From: Aliikangiella marina
GTDB taxonomy: Bacteria; Pseudomonadota; Gammaproteobacteria; Enterobacterales; Kangiellaceae
Direction: 5' to 3'
Assembly (NCBI RefSeq): GCF_007004765.1
Contig: NZ_VIKR01000004.1
Coordinates: forward strand, 310,001-374,000
DNA length: 64,000 nucleotides
Part shown: positions 17,396 to 27,866 of the stretch, piece after piece
Layout of the letters: each line of letters starts with the position of its first letter
Numbering within the stretch: position 1 is the stretch's first letter
Notes under the pieces: generated by a model
Told to the model about the DNA's origin: nothing
The model's database searches: none
Seen by the model: only the letters and a program-made list of their open reading frames with translations
Translations under genes and position numbers: made by a program

Positions 17396-18139
17396 TTAAA
17401 GTTGCTCATAAGCCTCTGCAGGAATATCTGCATTACTATAAACATTTTGAGTGTCATCCAAATCATCAAGTCGCTCAATCAAGTTGAGCACTTTAACCGC
17501 GGTCGCTACATCAAGTTCTGCTTGAGTAGAAGGCAGCATGGTAATTTCTCCCGCTTCTGGGACGAGTTCTTTTTCTGCCAATGCTTCTTTGACATTCATA
17601 AAATCCTCAGTAGCCGTTAAAACTTCAAACGAGCCATCTTCGTGATTCAGAATATCTTCTGCACCGGCTTCTAGCGCCTCTTCCATCAGCGTGTCTTCAT
17701 CAATATCTGCAGAGAATATCATTTGACCCTTGCGCTCAAATAAATAGGCAACTGAGCCGGACGCCGCCAGCTCACTACCTGCTTTAGAAAAGGCATGACG
17801 CACTTCGGCAACGGTGCGGTTTTTATTGTCGGTTAGGCAATCAACCAAGATAGCCACACCACCGGGGCCATAACCTTCATAGACCAAATTTTCGTAATCA
17901 TCACCATCACTCGTGCCAGCACCACGCGCAATCGCTTTGTCGATAGTATCGCGCTTCATATTCGCACCAAGCGCTTTATCGATTACTGCCCGCAAGCTCG
18001 GGTTGTCTTCCGGATTCGGCCCACCCGATTTTGCCGCGACAACAATCTCTCGAATGATTTTAGTAAAGATCTTACCGCGTTTAGCATCTTGCGCTGCTTT
18101 TCGGTGTTTGATATTGGCCCATTTACTATGTCCTGCCAT
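17396..18139 (-). CDS. yebC: YebC/PmpR family protein
   Basis: A 247-residue YebC family protein, standard length. The signature N-terminus MAGHSKWANIKHRKAAQDAKRG is intact, as are YEGYGPGGVAILVDCLTDNKNRT near residue 87 and the acidic C-terminal domain. Family members have been described as DNA-binding transcription regulators and, more recently, as factors that help ribosomes at proline-rich stretches. The sequence does not decide between them. It lies between aspS (58 bases upstream) and ruvC, the conserved gammaproteobacterial order. Confidence 0.96.
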   Translation of the reverse strand: MAGHSKWANIKHRKAAQDAKRGKIFTKIIREIVVAAKSGGPNPEDNPSLRAVIDKALGANMKRDTIDKAIARGAGTSDGDDYENLVYEGYGPGGVAILVDCLTDNKNRTVAEVRHAFSKAGSELAASGSVAYLFERKGQMIFSADIDEDTLMEEALEAGAEDILNHEDGSFEVLTATEDFMNVKEALAEKELVPEAGEITMLPSTQAELDVATAVKVLNLIERLDDLDDTQNVYSNADIPAEAYEQL

Positions 18140-18197
18140 TTCTACACTCCAACCTCTCTGATTTGACGCTTATAACTTGTAATCGATACCTGAAATC

Positions 18198-19970
18198 TTA
18201 CTGCTCTTCTTTAACGGCTGTTGACTTGATAGCCAATTCTTCCAGCTGTGCTTCTGAAACTCTCGAAGGAGCCGAAGTTAGAGGGCAACTGGCAGTCGTG
18301 GTCTTCGGAAAAGCGATTACATCTCTGATCGAGTCTGCACCGACCATTAACATCACTAAACGATCCAAACCAAACGCGATACCGCCGTGTGGAGGACAAC
18401 CATACTTCAACGCTTCCAGTAAGAAACCAAACTTTTCTTCCGCTTCTTGTTTTTCAATTCCAAGAATATCAAACACCGCCGCTTGAATAGCTTGGTCATG
18501 AATACGCACGCTACCGCCGCCAATTTCGCAACCGTTTAGCACCATATCATAAGCCCGTGAGAGAGTCGCCGTTGGTGCTGCGCGTAGTTTATCAGCATCA
18601 TTTTCCTTAGGTGCTGTAAACGGATGATGCAAAGCATGAAGTTGACCGCCATCTTCTTCGAACATTGGAAAGTCAACGACCCAAAGTGGTTTCCAGCTAT
18701 CTTCTACCAACCCGCGATCTTCTGCGACTTTTAATCGCAATGCGCCTAATGCGTCAGTGACCACTCGATTTGAATCAGCACCAAATAACAAAATATCACC
18801 ACTGTTAGCGCCACTTCTCGCGACAATCTGGTCAATCAATTCATCATTAAGGAATTTTGCTATAGGCGATTGAACCCCATCAACACCCTTGCCAGGTTCA
18901 TTGACTTTAATCCATGCGAGTCCTTTTGCTCCATAACGACCAACATATTCACCATATTGATCAATCTGTTTGCGGCTCAGCTCAGCCCCGCCAGGTACAC
19001 AAATAACAGCCACTCGTCCTTTGTCATCATTGGCAGGCCCTGCAAATACTTTAAATTCAACTGCTTTGAGCAAATCAGCAACGTCGACCAGCTCCATCGC
19101 TACCCGTAAGTCAGGCTTATCGCTGCCAAAACGTCGCATTGCTTCTGCATACGGCATTCTCGGGAAATCACCCAGTTCAACATCTAGGCACTCTGTAAAC
19201 ACTTGCCGGATCATTTTCTCCATCATGCCCATAATTGCCTCTTCGTCCATAAACGAAGTTTCGATATCCAGTTGAGTAAATTCTGGTTGGCGATCGGCAC
19301 GTAAATCTTCATCTCTAAAACAGCGAACAATTTGATAATAACGGTCGAAACCACTCATCATTAGCAATTGTTTGAACAGCTGTGGCGATTGAGGAAGCGC
19401 AAAAAATGAACCTTTATTGGTTCTACTGGGAACCAAATAATCACGGGCACCTTCAGGCGTCGCCTTTGTCAAAATCGGTGTTTCGATATCAGCAAAATTT
19501 TCAGCTTCCAGAAAATCTCGTAATTTTTTTGCAACCTTGTTACGGAACAATAACTTTTGCTGCATTTCAGGACGACGTAGATCCAAATAGCGATATTTCA
19601 GTCGCAGTTCTTCAGAGACCTCTTCGTGTTCGTTGACCAATATCGCTGGAGGAGCCGACTTATTGAGGATGGTAATGACTTCAGCGGTAACCTCAATAGA
19701 GCCAGTTGCCATTTCGCTGTTCACCATATCCGCAGGTCGATTACGCACTTTCCCAGTAACGCTTACGACAAACTCGTTGCGCAATGATTTGGCGACGCTT
19801 AGAAGTTCTTCTTGGTCAGGATCAATAGCTACCTGAATAATGCCGCTACGATCGCGCACTTGAAGGAAAGCAAGACCACCTAAATCACGCTGTTGATGGA
19901 TCCAGCCAGCAACGGTCACCTGTTCGCCCGCTGCGACTTCTAATAAATCACCACAATAATGGCTACGCAT
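18198..19970 (-). CDS. aspS: Aspartyl-tRNA synthetase
   Basis: A 590-residue bacterial-type AspRS, which charges tRNA-Asp. The N-terminal OB anticodon-binding domain opens with [20 protein letters not shown]. Class II motif 2 is [20 protein letters not shown] near residue 218. The GAD insertion spans about residues 290-420. Motif 3 is [13 protein letters not shown] near residue 530. The motif near 170, [21 protein letters not shown], is the flipping-loop region typical of the bacterial form. Whether it discriminates tRNA-Asn cannot be decided here. A GC-rich hairpin lies in the leader at 19997-20014. Confidence 0.97.
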   Translation of the reverse strand: MRSHYCGDLLEVAAGEQVTVAGWIHQQRDLGGLAFLQVRDRSGIIQVAIDPDQEELLSVAKSLRNEFVVSVTGKVRNRPADMVNSEMATGSIEVTAEVITILNKSAPPAILVNEHEEVSEELRLKYRYLDLRRPEMQQKLLFRNKVAKKLRDFLEAENFADIETPILTKATPEGARDYLVPSRTNKGSFFALPQSPQLFKQLLMMSGFDRYYQIVRCFRDEDLRADRQPEFTQLDIETSFMDEEAIMGMMEKMIRQVFTECLDVELGDFPRMPYAEAMRRFGSDKPDLRVAMELVDVADLLKAVEFKVFAGPANDDKGRVAVICVPGGAELSRKQIDQYGEYVGRYGAKGLAWIKVNEPGKGVDGVQSPIAKFLNDELIDQIVARSGANSGDILLFGADSNRVVTDALGALRLKVAEDRGLVEDSWKPLWVVDFPMFEEDGGQLHALHHPFTAPKENDADKLRAAPTATLSRAYDMVLNGCEIGGGSVRIHDQAIQAAVFDILGIEKQEAEEKFGFLLEALKYGCPPHGGIAFGLDRLVMLMVGADSIRDVIAFPKTTTASCPLTSAPSRVSEAQLEELAIKSTAVKEEQ

Positions 19971-19996
19971 AGTTATAACCTTAAAAACTCAATGAT

Positions 19997-20014
19997 TTCG
20001 CGGCATTCCGCGAA
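19997..20014 (-). promoter_or_regulatory. Hairpin in the aspS leader
   Basis: Perfect 7-bp inverted repeat TTCGCGG / CCGCGAA around a 4-base loop, 27 bases upstream of the aspS ATG. On the minus strand it is followed by a short T-run (GAGTTTTTAAGG) after several other bases. It could be a leader structure or a terminator remnant. No peptide leader or T-box features were seen. Confidence 0.5.
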
Positions 20015-20158
20015 GTAGAAAAACCGCGTATGTTACTGGATACGAGGGGTAAAGTCGATGGTTTTAGCTATTGAGAACCCAATGCTAACTCACTGAAAAA
20101 TCAATCCTAAGTCACTTTTCTTCTACGTCGGGGAACCACTTTAAGAGAGTAGAGTTAA

Positions 20159-20758
20159 CTAGTTGTTTTTAAACTGATAATGTCCAGTAATTCGGGCATC
20201 GAATAAAAAATCCTCTAACTTTGGACCAGCGCCGATGTTATGGACAATCAGATAACGCGCCCCGTCAGGAGATTTTTTATTACTCACGATACCAATATGG
20301 GGCAAATTACCAGGCAACATCCAGGTTACAATATCGCCCGGTTGATAGTCCCGCGGGTCATTACTGATATTTCTGACAGTTCCGTTGCGCTCGAAAAAAA
20401 CCTGTAAGTTTGGCACCCGGCGGTGATCGATATTCGGATCAGGACGCTTCAATCCCCACAGGTTAGGGTATTTTGAAAAATGAGCACTCATATCTTCATG
20501 CACCAACTGTTGAAGATCTACACCTAATTCACGAAAGCTCCTTATTACAACATCAGTACAAACACCAATGTTAGCCGGAACATCTCCATTGGGATACTCA
20601 ATCGCATAGTACGCGCCAGAATAAGTGACATTCGACTGTAAACGCTTGTGGGCGGCGTCAACCAATCGCTGCGACCAGCTTTGGGCTGATGTTGACTCAT
20701 ACGCAACACAACTAGAATACGCTGACGCTAATACAACCAACAATAAAAAACGAACCAT
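20159..20758 (-). CDS. DUF1287 exported protein (NlpC/P60-like)
   Basis: A DUF1287 protein (E. coli YijF type) of 199 residues. A signal peptide runs to about VAYES. The core has the Cys-His-Asn/Asp arrangement of NlpC/P60-like hydrolases: GVCTDVVIRSFRELG with the nucleophile cysteine near residue 72, GNLPHIGIVSNK with the histidine near 155, and IVHNIGAGP near 170. A peptidoglycan amidase or endopeptidase role is an inference from the fold. The start chosen is ATG at 20758 (AGGAT, 8 bases of spacing); a GTG at 20764 would be too close to that site. It is 45 bases downstream of a DUF885 lipoprotein gene on the same strand. Confidence 0.82.
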   Translation of the reverse strand: MVRFLLLVVLASAYSSCVAYESTSAQSWSQRLVDAAHKRLQSNVTYSGAYYAIEYPNGDVPANIGVCTDVVIRSFRELGVDLQQLVHEDMSAHFSKYPNLWGLKRPDPNIDHRRVPNLQVFFERNGTVRNISNDPRDYQPGDIVTWMLPGNLPHIGIVSNKKSPDGARYLIVHNIGAGPKLEDFLFDARITGHYQFKNN

Positions 20759-20803
20759 TCCCACTTATCCTGACACCTTGAAACTAAACTAACCTGAAAA
20801 CAT

Positions 20804-22606
20804 TTATTTCTCGAGCTCCTTAAGCATCAAACTGCGGATGACAGAGACAGGCGCATTACCGAAACTCAAGAAGCGATTATGAAAAGTTTTCAAATCAAAT
20901 TTGTCTCCCATTTTTTGCTTTAGCTCTTCTCTGAACGCATATATTTCAGCAAACCCATTGTAATAACTGGTAAGCTGGACTTGCGTTAAGGTTGCCCGGC
21001 GCCACTTGCCTTCTGCTTCAGCTTGTTCTTGAAATGCTTCGTTGATCATCATACTCATGGCTTGATCTTTAGTCATTCCAAGAACTTGAATACTGTAATC
21101 GAGTATCGTATTGACCACAGCTCGTAAATGCCATTTGTTGTACATTAGCAACATTTCCGGCTCGCCATTGCCATATCCGGCTTCGATCATCATCTTTTCA
21201 GCGTATACCGCCCAGCCCTCAATCATCGCGCCATTTCCAAAGATCGATTTAATTTTACTCGGCGATTTATTCGCATGCATTAGTTGAGTGTAATGTCCGG
21301 GAACCGCTTCATGAATATTAAGAATCTGTAAAATCCAATGATTGTATTCTCGCAACCAACTCTCAGCTTGTTCTTCAGTATTGTTGTCCAAGGGGGTCAC
21401 ATTGTAGTAAGTATTGGCAGTCGCATCATAAGGACCGGGCGCATTGATCGAAGCACCAGCAATCCCCCGTTGATACTCAGGCGCTTCTCGAACAACAAGC
21501 GGCCTTGTCGGATCTTGATCGAGTAAATCTTTTTCGCTTACAAATTTTTCCAATTCAGGAATTTGTCTTCTAATCTCATCAACAAAATCCTCGCGCTTGA
21601 CATGCTTAACCGATAAATGGTCAATCATTTGTTTGACCGCTACCAGTTTATTCTCGGGGATAGGTGTTTCTGAAAGATATTTTGGCCAGAGCTGTTCAGT
21701 AACTAAAATCATTTCTTCGTGGAGGCGAGATTTCGCTGCTATTGCATGTTCATACAACGCTTTTGCCGAAAAGTTAGAAACTATGTCGTATTTGAATTTC
21801 TGTTCATAGAGTTCTGCGCCAATACGAAAATCTCTGGCGCCACCATCACTTAAAACCTGCTTTTTTTCTTCTAGCCATTCAATGTAAGCTTGGATTGCTT
21901 CAACAGCAGCTTCAATTTTTGGTTGAAACATTGCCTTTTCTTTATCAGTGAGTTTTGAAGCGCTAACCGTTTCTCGCAATGAGGTTGCAAACAAACCGAT
22001 TGCTCCGCTGTTTTGTTGTATCGCTAACTCAGTGTGTTCTAACGTCGGGTTTTTGATATTTTTTGTTGCCGCTTGATAGTAGGCAGGGACACTATCGATT
22101 CGTTCAAATATTGCTCTCAAGCGCTCTTCGAGCGGTTTGTATTCGGTATTTAAAATAACGCCAAAAGGGCCTGCGACGTTATAATCAGAGGGATCCCACT
22201 CTCTCGATTTAAAAACCTCGCTATACCATTTTGATGACTCAAGTTGGTTTTTAATTAACTCTAAATCAGTGGCATTTGACAGTGACAACTTTGCAGGATC
22301 AAAACCATTCAACTGGGTCATTATTGACTCAGCAAAAGCCATCTCCTTTTGCCGACTGGCCTCATCAGGAATGGTCATCTTATTATCATGTTTATAGTAA
22401 CCGACATAAACCGCATACCCCGGATACAATTCCCAAAGCTGTTCTAAGAAAGTTTCTTTGAAGGCCTCAAAGGCTTGATCAGGATCGTCTGATTGGTGAC
22501 TTTGGTTATTTGCATGTTCGTCTTGTTGACATGCGACTAACAAACAGAACATCAATACAAAACTAATGAACTTAATAGCTTTAGCAAGCGATAAATGAAG
22601 GGTCAT
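20804..22606 (-). CDS. DUF885 family lipoprotein, putative metallopeptidase
   Basis: A 600-residue DUF885 protein. The N-terminus has a lipoprotein signal ending LLVACQQDEHAN, so it is likely membrane-anchored outside the cytoplasm. The zinc-peptidase-like motif HEAVPGH is at residues 432-438, followed after about 25 residues by IEGWAVYAEKM, where the third metal ligand is expected. This fits gluzincin-type metallopeptidases. The substrate is unknown. The ATG at 22606 follows a strong GGAGGAAAATA ribosome site. The rlmB gene ends 33 bases upstream on the same strand and DUF1287 follows, so all may be on one transcript. Confidence 0.87.
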   Translation of the reverse strand: MTLHLSLAKAIKFISFVLMFCLLVACQQDEHANNQSHQSDDPDQAFEAFKETFLEQLWELYPGYAVYVGYYKHDNKMTIPDEASRQKEMAFAESIMTQLNGFDPAKLSLSNATDLELIKNQLESSKWYSEVFKSREWDPSDYNVAGPFGVILNTEYKPLEERLRAIFERIDSVPAYYQAATKNIKNPTLEHTELAIQQNSGAIGLFATSLRETVSASKLTDKEKAMFQPKIEAAVEAIQAYIEWLEEKKQVLSDGGARDFRIGAELYEQKFKYDIVSNFSAKALYEHAIAAKSRLHEEMILVTEQLWPKYLSETPIPENKLVAVKQMIDHLSVKHVKREDFVDEIRRQIPELEKFVSEKDLLDQDPTRPLVVREAPEYQRGIAGASINAPGPYDATANTYYNVTPLDNNTEEQAESWLREYNHWILQILNIHEAVPGHYTQLMHANKSPSKIKSIFGNGAMIEGWAVYAEKMMIEAGYGNGEPEMLLMYNKWHLRAVVNTILDYSIQVLGMTKDQAMSMMINEAFQEQAEAEGKWRRATLTQVQLTSYYNGFAEIYAFREELKQKMGDKFDLKTFHNRFLSFGNAPVSVIRSLMLKELEK

Positions 22607-22639
22607 TATTTTCCTCCGAGATTTAAATTTTTAGTGTGA

Positions 22640-23383
22640 TTAGGCGAGCCCTTTTTGTCGAATCATTTCAAATAAACACACGCCTGTTGCCACAGAGACA
22701 TTTAAACTTGAAACTGTTCCTGCCATTGGTATTTTTATTAATTGATCACAGTTTTCTCTGGTGAGTCGCCGCATGCCAGTACCTTCCGCGCCCATGACTA
22801 AAGCGTTGGCCCCAGAAAACTTTATTTGGTAAATATCCTCGGTTGCTTCACCAGCAGTTCCGGTTACCCAAACATTTCGCTCACGCAGTTGCGTCAAAAA
22901 GCGCGCCAGGTTAGTTACCTTAACGAGAGGAACATGCTCGGCAGCGCCACAGGCTACCTTTCTTGCTACCGCAGTTAACGATGCCGAACGATCTTTCGGT
23001 ACAACCAACGCATCGACTCCTGCGGCATCTGCCGTTCGTAAACAGGCGCCTAAATTATGCGGGTCGGTTACCCCATCAAGAATTAATAATAATAAATCAT
23101 TTTTCTCTTCCGCTAGCGCTAACAATTGATTCTCATTGAGCTGTGCATCACAAACTTGAACTTCCGCAATGACGCCTTGATGATTTCCTTTGACCCAATC
23201 ATCCATTTTTCGTTTGTCCACCGGTTGAAAATTGAGTCCGGCGTTTTTCGCCAGCAATTCAATTTGCTGTAGCTTTTTATCATGGCGGTTTTTCTGAAGA
23301 AAAAGCTGTTTCACTCTTTCCGGTGATTTTGCGAGATAACTCTCAACCGCGTGGATGCCAAATATTTTTTCAGATTGACTCAT
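22640..23383 (-). CDS. rlmB: 23S rRNA (guanosine-2'-O-)-methyltransferase RlmB
   Basis: A 247-residue SPOUT methyltransferase that 2'-O-methylates G2251 (E. coli numbering) of 23S rRNA. The N-terminal L7Ae-like substrate domain begins [16 protein letters not shown]. The trefoil-knot SAM domain has motif 1 [19 protein letters not shown] near residue 108, motif 2 [14 protein letters not shown] near 195, and motif 3 [18 protein letters not shown] near 220. It follows rnr after 30 bases, as in many gammaproteobacteria. Confidence 0.96.
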   Translation of the reverse strand: MSQSEKIFGIHAVESYLAKSPERVKQLFLQKNRHDKKLQQIELLAKNAGLNFQPVDKRKMDDWVKGNHQGVIAEVQVCDAQLNENQLLALAEEKNDLLLLILDGVTDPHNLGACLRTADAAGVDALVVPKDRSASLTAVARKVACGAAEHVPLVKVTNLARFLTQLRERNVWVTGTAGEATEDIYQIKFSGANALVMGAEGTGMRRLTRENCDQLIKIPMAGTVSSLNVSVATGVCLFEMIRQKGLA

Positions 23384-23413
23384 TCGTTCATTTCTTAAAA
23401 ATTTAAGTTTTAA

Positions 23414-25792
23414 TTAACGTCTAGTTTTTTTCTTTGACGATTTGTTTACCTTTTTTGCCGACTTTGGTCGTCGCGAGTCACGATGCGACCCAGCATTTTG
23501 ACCTTTCAAGGACTTCATTCTTGCTCTTGCGTAAAGCTTTTCGCGCTCACTTTTTTGCCGCCGCGGCGACTCAGATGAATCTTCACCGATTCTATTGACT
23601 AGGGTAAAGTCAATATTGCGTTGCTCTAAGTCAACCTCAGAAACTTCTACTAGCAACTTATCACCCAAACCGAAAGTTTGTCGCGTATGATCTCCAACCA
23701 TTTTCTGGCGATGACTATCATATTGAAAATAATCATTACCGAGTTCAGCGACATGAATTAGACCTTCGACATAAACGTCGTCTAAACGCACAAAAATACC
23801 AAAATTTGTCACGCTGCTGATAACACCTGAATACTGATTACCTAAATGAGCTTGCATATATTCACATTTCAGCCAATCCATCACATCACGAGTTGCCATA
23901 TCAGCATTTCTTTCCGTTTGCGAACTTGATTGCCCAATACTAACCAAAGTGCTTTTATCATACTTAGCTAGGATCGCTTTTTTATCTTCTTTATTTTGAA
24001 GTTGATCATCGGCTACTAAGGCTTTGATGATACGATGGACGACCAGGTCGGGATAGCGTCGAATGGGTGAAGTGAAATGGGTATAAGCATCAAATGCTAA
24101 ACCAAAATGTCCTTCATTGTTTGGCGAGTACTCGGCTTGACTCATCGAACGCAACAGCATGATCTGGATGTTTTCGGCATCCGCACGGCCCTCAATTTCT
24201 TCGAGTAGCTTACGGAAAACTTCAGGTTTAGGTTCGGCACCACCGGTAATAAACAGCCCCAATTCGCCAAGATAACTTCTGAAGACCTCCAATTTTTTTT
24301 CCTTTGGACCAAGATGCACCCTGAATAGTCCTGGAACTTTATGCTTTTCAAAAAATTCGGCGGCGGCTACATTGGCGCAGATCATACACTCTTCAATGAT
24401 CTTATGAGCATCGTTTCTAACCACGGGAACAATCTTTTCGATTTTCTTTTGGTCATTAAAAATAATTCGAGTTTCGGTTGTCTCAAAATCAATCGCTCCG
24501 CGCTTTGCTTTAAACGCTACTCGCGCCTCGAATAGCGCATGAAGATCCGCAATCGGCTTAACTAAAAAATCATATTCGTTACATAACGCTTCATCACCTT
24601 GCAATATGTCCCAAACTTTCGTGTATGTCATGCGGGCTTTAGAGTGCATGACAGCCGGATAAAACTTGCTATCAATAACATTGCCCTTTTTATCAAGCCG
24701 CATTTCACAGACCATACATAAGCGGTCAACTTTCGGTTTGAGTGAACACAGTCCATTAGACACCTGTTCAGGCAACATGGGTACCACAGAGTCAGGGAAA
24801 TATACGGAGTTTCCTCGCTGGATCGCTTCCTTATCGAGCGGACTCTCAGGATGGACATAATGGCTCACGTCGGCGATAGCTACCCACAATTTCCATCCAC
24901 CATCCGTTTGCGGCTCACAGTAAACCGCATCATCAAAGTCTCTAGCATCCTCACCATCAATCGTTATCAGCGGTAAATGACGGAGATCCACGCGGCCTTT
25001 TAAATCTCCCTCTTCAACTTCCAAGGGGAGTTTTTGTAGCTGATCATGAATTTCATTATTCCAATGCTTACGGATTCCATATTGGGCTATGGCTATATCA
25101 ATTTCCATGCCCGGCGCCATATAGTCTCCTAGCACCTGGGCGACCGTACCAACTGCCTTTGAACGCGCTGTTGGTCGAGTCACAATATGAACAACAACAA
25201 CCTGACCTGGCTCTACATTAAGCGGATCATCAGGCGGAATTAAAATATCTTGAGCAATTCTGGTATCTTCGGGGGTTACGAATGAGATACCGCTTTCTTC
25301 ATAATAACGACCAACAATTTGCAACGGCTCCTCGTTCTCGAGTACTTCAACGATACCAGCTTCTATTCGACCATCGCTGTGGCGTTTGCGTTCTCGAACT
25401 AAAACTCGCTCACCGGGGAACACACGACGCATTTCCCGGGCAGAGATAAGCCAGTCGGTTCCTCCTGCGTCAGGCACAAAGAACCCATAACCATCGCGGT
25501 GACCGATCACTTTTCCCGCGGTCAGATTCATTTTATCGACGATCCCGTATGCGCCGCGCCGGTCAACGTGCAACTGGCCATCTCGCTCCATGGCTTTGAG
25601 TCTTCGGCTAAGCGCGACTTCCTGCTCCACATCATAGAGCTCGAGGTTAAATTGAATGGCTTTAAACTTGAGAGGACCGCCAGCTTTTTCTAACAATTCG
25701 AGGATAAACTCTCGGCTGGGGATAGGGTTATCGTATTTTTCGAGTTCCCGTTGAAAATGCGGGTCTTTGTTTTCTTGCGGCTTCTTTGCCAT
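23414..25792 (-). CDS. rnr: Ribonuclease R
   Basis: A 792-residue RNase R, a 3'-5' exoribonuclease of the RNB family that degrades structured RNA. Domains in order: N-terminal winged-helix region (about 25-85), cold-shock domains (about 90-240), catalytic RNB domain with metal-binding DGEDARDFDDAVYC near residue 276, S1 domain (QYSGVISSVTNFGIFVRL near 650), and a basic tail from about 735 (RRQKSEREK to KKKTRR). The start is at MAKKPQENKD. It heads the rnr-rlmB unit. Normally this pair is close to purA; here about 15 kb and other genes intervene. Confidence 0.97.
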   Translation of the reverse strand: MAKKPQENKDPHFQRELEKYDNPIPSREFILELLEKAGGPLKFKAIQFNLELYDVEQEVALSRRLKAMERDGQLHVDRRGAYGIVDKMNLTAGKVIGHRDGYGFFVPDAGGTDWLISAREMRRVFPGERVLVRERKRHSDGRIEAGIVEVLENEEPLQIVGRYYEESGISFVTPEDTRIAQDILIPPDDPLNVEPGQVVVVHIVTRPTARSKAVGTVAQVLGDYMAPGMEIDIAIAQYGIRKHWNNEIHDQLQKLPLEVEEGDLKGRVDLRHLPLITIDGEDARDFDDAVYCEPQTDGGWKLWVAIADVSHYVHPESPLDKEAIQRGNSVYFPDSVVPMLPEQVSNGLCSLKPKVDRLCMVCEMRLDKKGNVIDSKFYPAVMHSKARMTYTKVWDILQGDEALCNEYDFLVKPIADLHALFEARVAFKAKRGAIDFETTETRIIFNDQKKIEKIVPVVRNDAHKIIEECMICANVAAAEFFEKHKVPGLFRVHLGPKEKKLEVFRSYLGELGLFITGGAEPKPEVFRKLLEEIEGRADAENIQIMLLRSMSQAEYSPNNEGHFGLAFDAYTHFTSPIRRYPDLVVHRIIKALVADDQLQNKEDKKAILAKYDKSTLVSIGQSSSQTERNADMATRDVMDWLKCEYMQAHLGNQYSGVISSVTNFGIFVRLDDVYVEGLIHVAELGNDYFQYDSHRQKMVGDHTRQTFGLGDKLLVEVSEVDLEQRNIDFTLVNRIGEDSSESPRRQKSEREKLYARARMKSLKGQNAGSHRDSRRPKSAKKVNKSSKKKTRR

Positions 25793-25968
25793 AAATCCTT
25801 GCTTTTAAATCAATATTCAATGCAAGCCATTCTACCTGATATCAATCAGATTCGTCATAATCAATTAACGATTTTAAGACTTTTTTTGCCGACAAAGCAC
25901 TAATGACATGGCAGAATGCTTTTATGGGTAACTTTCAAAACAAACAAAAGGAATGCAATTCTACTGAT

Positions 25969-27675
25969 ATGCGAAGTTTTCTCATTTGGATATTGCTGAG
26001 TTTCTGTTTATTCTCCGATGGCTTGATTGCAGCTGAAAACACCACCTCAAAAAGCAAAACTGACTCGCTGCTGCAGACTTCATCGAATGAGCAGCTAGAT
26101 TTGCCTTTGTTACTCAACTCAGGATGGTTTTTTTGTCCCGTTCAAAATTATCAACCAGATGTTGATATTTCGATTTTAAACTGCAAACCGATCAATCTAC
26201 CTGTCGAGTGGGAATCAATTCAGCCTGGATATGATGGCTACGCACTTCTTTATAATCGCTTTACACTACCCAATGAAAACCGACTTACCAATCTGGGGTT
26301 GTTCATCAAACGGTTACGAGATGCGGATAAAGTTTTTCTTAATCGTCAATATGTCGGCGCCACGGGAGAGTTTCCACCCGACTTTCAGAAAGCCGTTCTT
26401 TATTCCAGATTGTATCCCATCCCCCAGGAACTGCTTAAACCCGGAGAGGACAATTTACTCACCATATGGATTTACAACGATGCAAGACCCGGAGGTATTA
26501 CTCAAGAAACACCGGTCATTGACAATTATTTTGAACTAGTTGATCAGTTTTATGATGACAACTTAAAAGCGTTGGCGTTCATTATTATTATTTTTATGTT
26601 TGCCTTAGTACACTTCATCTATTTTATGTTTCATCGCCAATCATTTGAAAATTTTTCTTATGCCATTTTTTTAATTCTTTGGGGTTCGTATCTTTACACC
26701 ATCACCAATTTACCGCTCACTACTGAGCTTTCAATGAACTTTTTATTCCGCTCCAACATCGCGCTATTTTTTCTTATTTTTAGTACTTTTCCTTTTTTTC
26801 TGTATCAATTTTTTCAACAGAAAATACCGCGAGCATTAAAAATAATTATCGGCATTTCGTTAGCCATGGCGCCATTTTGTTTTTTGCTACCAGAACCGAA
26901 GTTACTTTATTACCCGCTTCAGTTTATAGAAGTCTTGACAATACCGGCGCTACTCATAATCTATCACCTTCTGTTTAAAGTAATCCGAGCAAAACTCGCT
27001 TATGCAAAGTTAATTGCTTGTGTCATTGTGCTTTATACCTGTTTTGGTGCGGCAGATATATTCATTGATCTTTTAGGAATTCAACAGACAAGAGACTTTG
27101 AAATATTTTCTCTGTGGGGATTATTGATTTTATCATTGTGCCTCACATTAATAATGGCACATAAAAACCTCGTTTATTATAAAGACGCTACGGTTGATCG
27201 GCTGACTAATGCGTTACGCTATAGCGAATTTATCTCTCGACTCGATCTCGAGGTTTTCCGAGCCGACCGTGAAAATCATCCACTGGTATTGTTGATGATT
27301 GACTTGGACAACTTCAAAAAAATTAATGACCAATTTGGACACATGCAAGGTGATAAAGTCCTAGTCATGGTAGCAGAAGCCCTTCGAGGTGAGCTGCGAC
27401 ATTTTGATTTGCTAGGTCGCTATGGTGGTGATGAGTTTTGCGTCGCCGCTATATTAGAAAATGATCGAGAAATTCGCAATTTTGTTATCCGTCTGCACGA
27501 TAAAATCAATAAACTCTGCATTGAAAAGAAAAATCAAGAAGTGCCAATTCGAGCAACTTTTGGGGCGGTAATTAGACACTCTGGAGAAGAAATCACATCT
27601 CAAACATTAGTTGAACGCGCTGATAACTTATTGATAACTGCTAAGTCCAATCAGAAAGGTACGGTGTTATGGTAA
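25969..27675 (+). CDS. 7TMR-DISM diguanylate cyclase
   Basis: A membrane diguanylate cyclase of about 568 residues. After a signal sequence (LIWILLSFCLFSDGLIAAE) comes a jelly-roll extracellular domain (about 40-180) of the 7TMR-DISM type. Seven hydrophobic helices follow (about 185-395) and then a GGDEF domain (about 405-568). GGDEF is intact (residues 486-490), and RHFD five residues before it is the inhibitory I-site. The protein should make cyclic di-GMP in response to an external small-molecule signal. The frame can be extended to an ATG at 25903, but ATG 25969 starts the signal peptide directly; the AAAGGA upstream is 16 bases away, so the choice is not certain. It is divergent from rnr. 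Confidence 0.88.
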   Translation: MRSFLIWILLSFCLFSDGLIAAENTTSKSKTDSLLQTSSNEQLDLPLLLNSGWFFCPVQNYQPDVDISILNCKPINLPVEWESIQPGYDGYALLYNRFTLPNENRLTNLGLFIKRLRDADKVFLNRQYVGATGEFPPDFQKAVLYSRLYPIPQELLKPGEDNLLTIWIYNDARPGGITQETPVIDNYFELVDQFYDDNLKALAFIIIIFMFALVHFIYFMFHRQSFENFSYAIFLILWGSYLYTITNLPLTTELSMNFLFRSNIALFFLIFSTFPFFLYQFFQQKIPRALKIIIGISLAMAPFCFLLPEPKLLYYPLQFIEVLTIPALLIIYHLLFKVIRAKLAYAKLIACVIVLYTCFGAADIFIDLLGIQQTRDFEIFSLWGLLILSLCLTLIMAHKNLVYYKDATVDRLTNALRYSEFISRLDLEVFRADRENHPLVLLMIDLDNFKKINDQFGHMQGDKVLVMVAEALRGELRHFDLLGRYGGDEFCVAAILENDREIRNFVIRLHDKINKLCIEKKNQEVPIRATFGAVIRHSGEEITSQTLVERADNLLITAKSNQKGTVLW

Positions 27676-27780
27676 CCACTCGAGATGGCCAACGACACTT
27701 TTTCTGTGATTGGACAACGGTTGTGAGTTTTAGTAAAAATCACTAGATTTCAATAGGTTAACGCTAAAAACTGATTCAAG

Positions 27781-27809
27781 TTGGTTGAACAACGGTTCTC
27801 CCCTATAAT
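27781..27809 (+). promoter_or_regulatory. Sigma-70 promoter of the aminopeptidase gene
   Basis: TTGGTT at 27781-27786 and a perfect TATAAT at 27804-27809 are separated by 17 bases. The transcript would start near 27816, about 50 bases before the ATG at 27867. Confidence 0.7.
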
Positions 27810-27866
27810 AACCGACCTATTGCTTATCAATCCAATAAACATAATATCAATCAACAGAAGGCTTGT

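Noticed and set aside
17402-19836. Plus-strand open frames across yebC and aspS
   Set aside because: They are mirror frames of well-supported minus-strand genes with no domain content.
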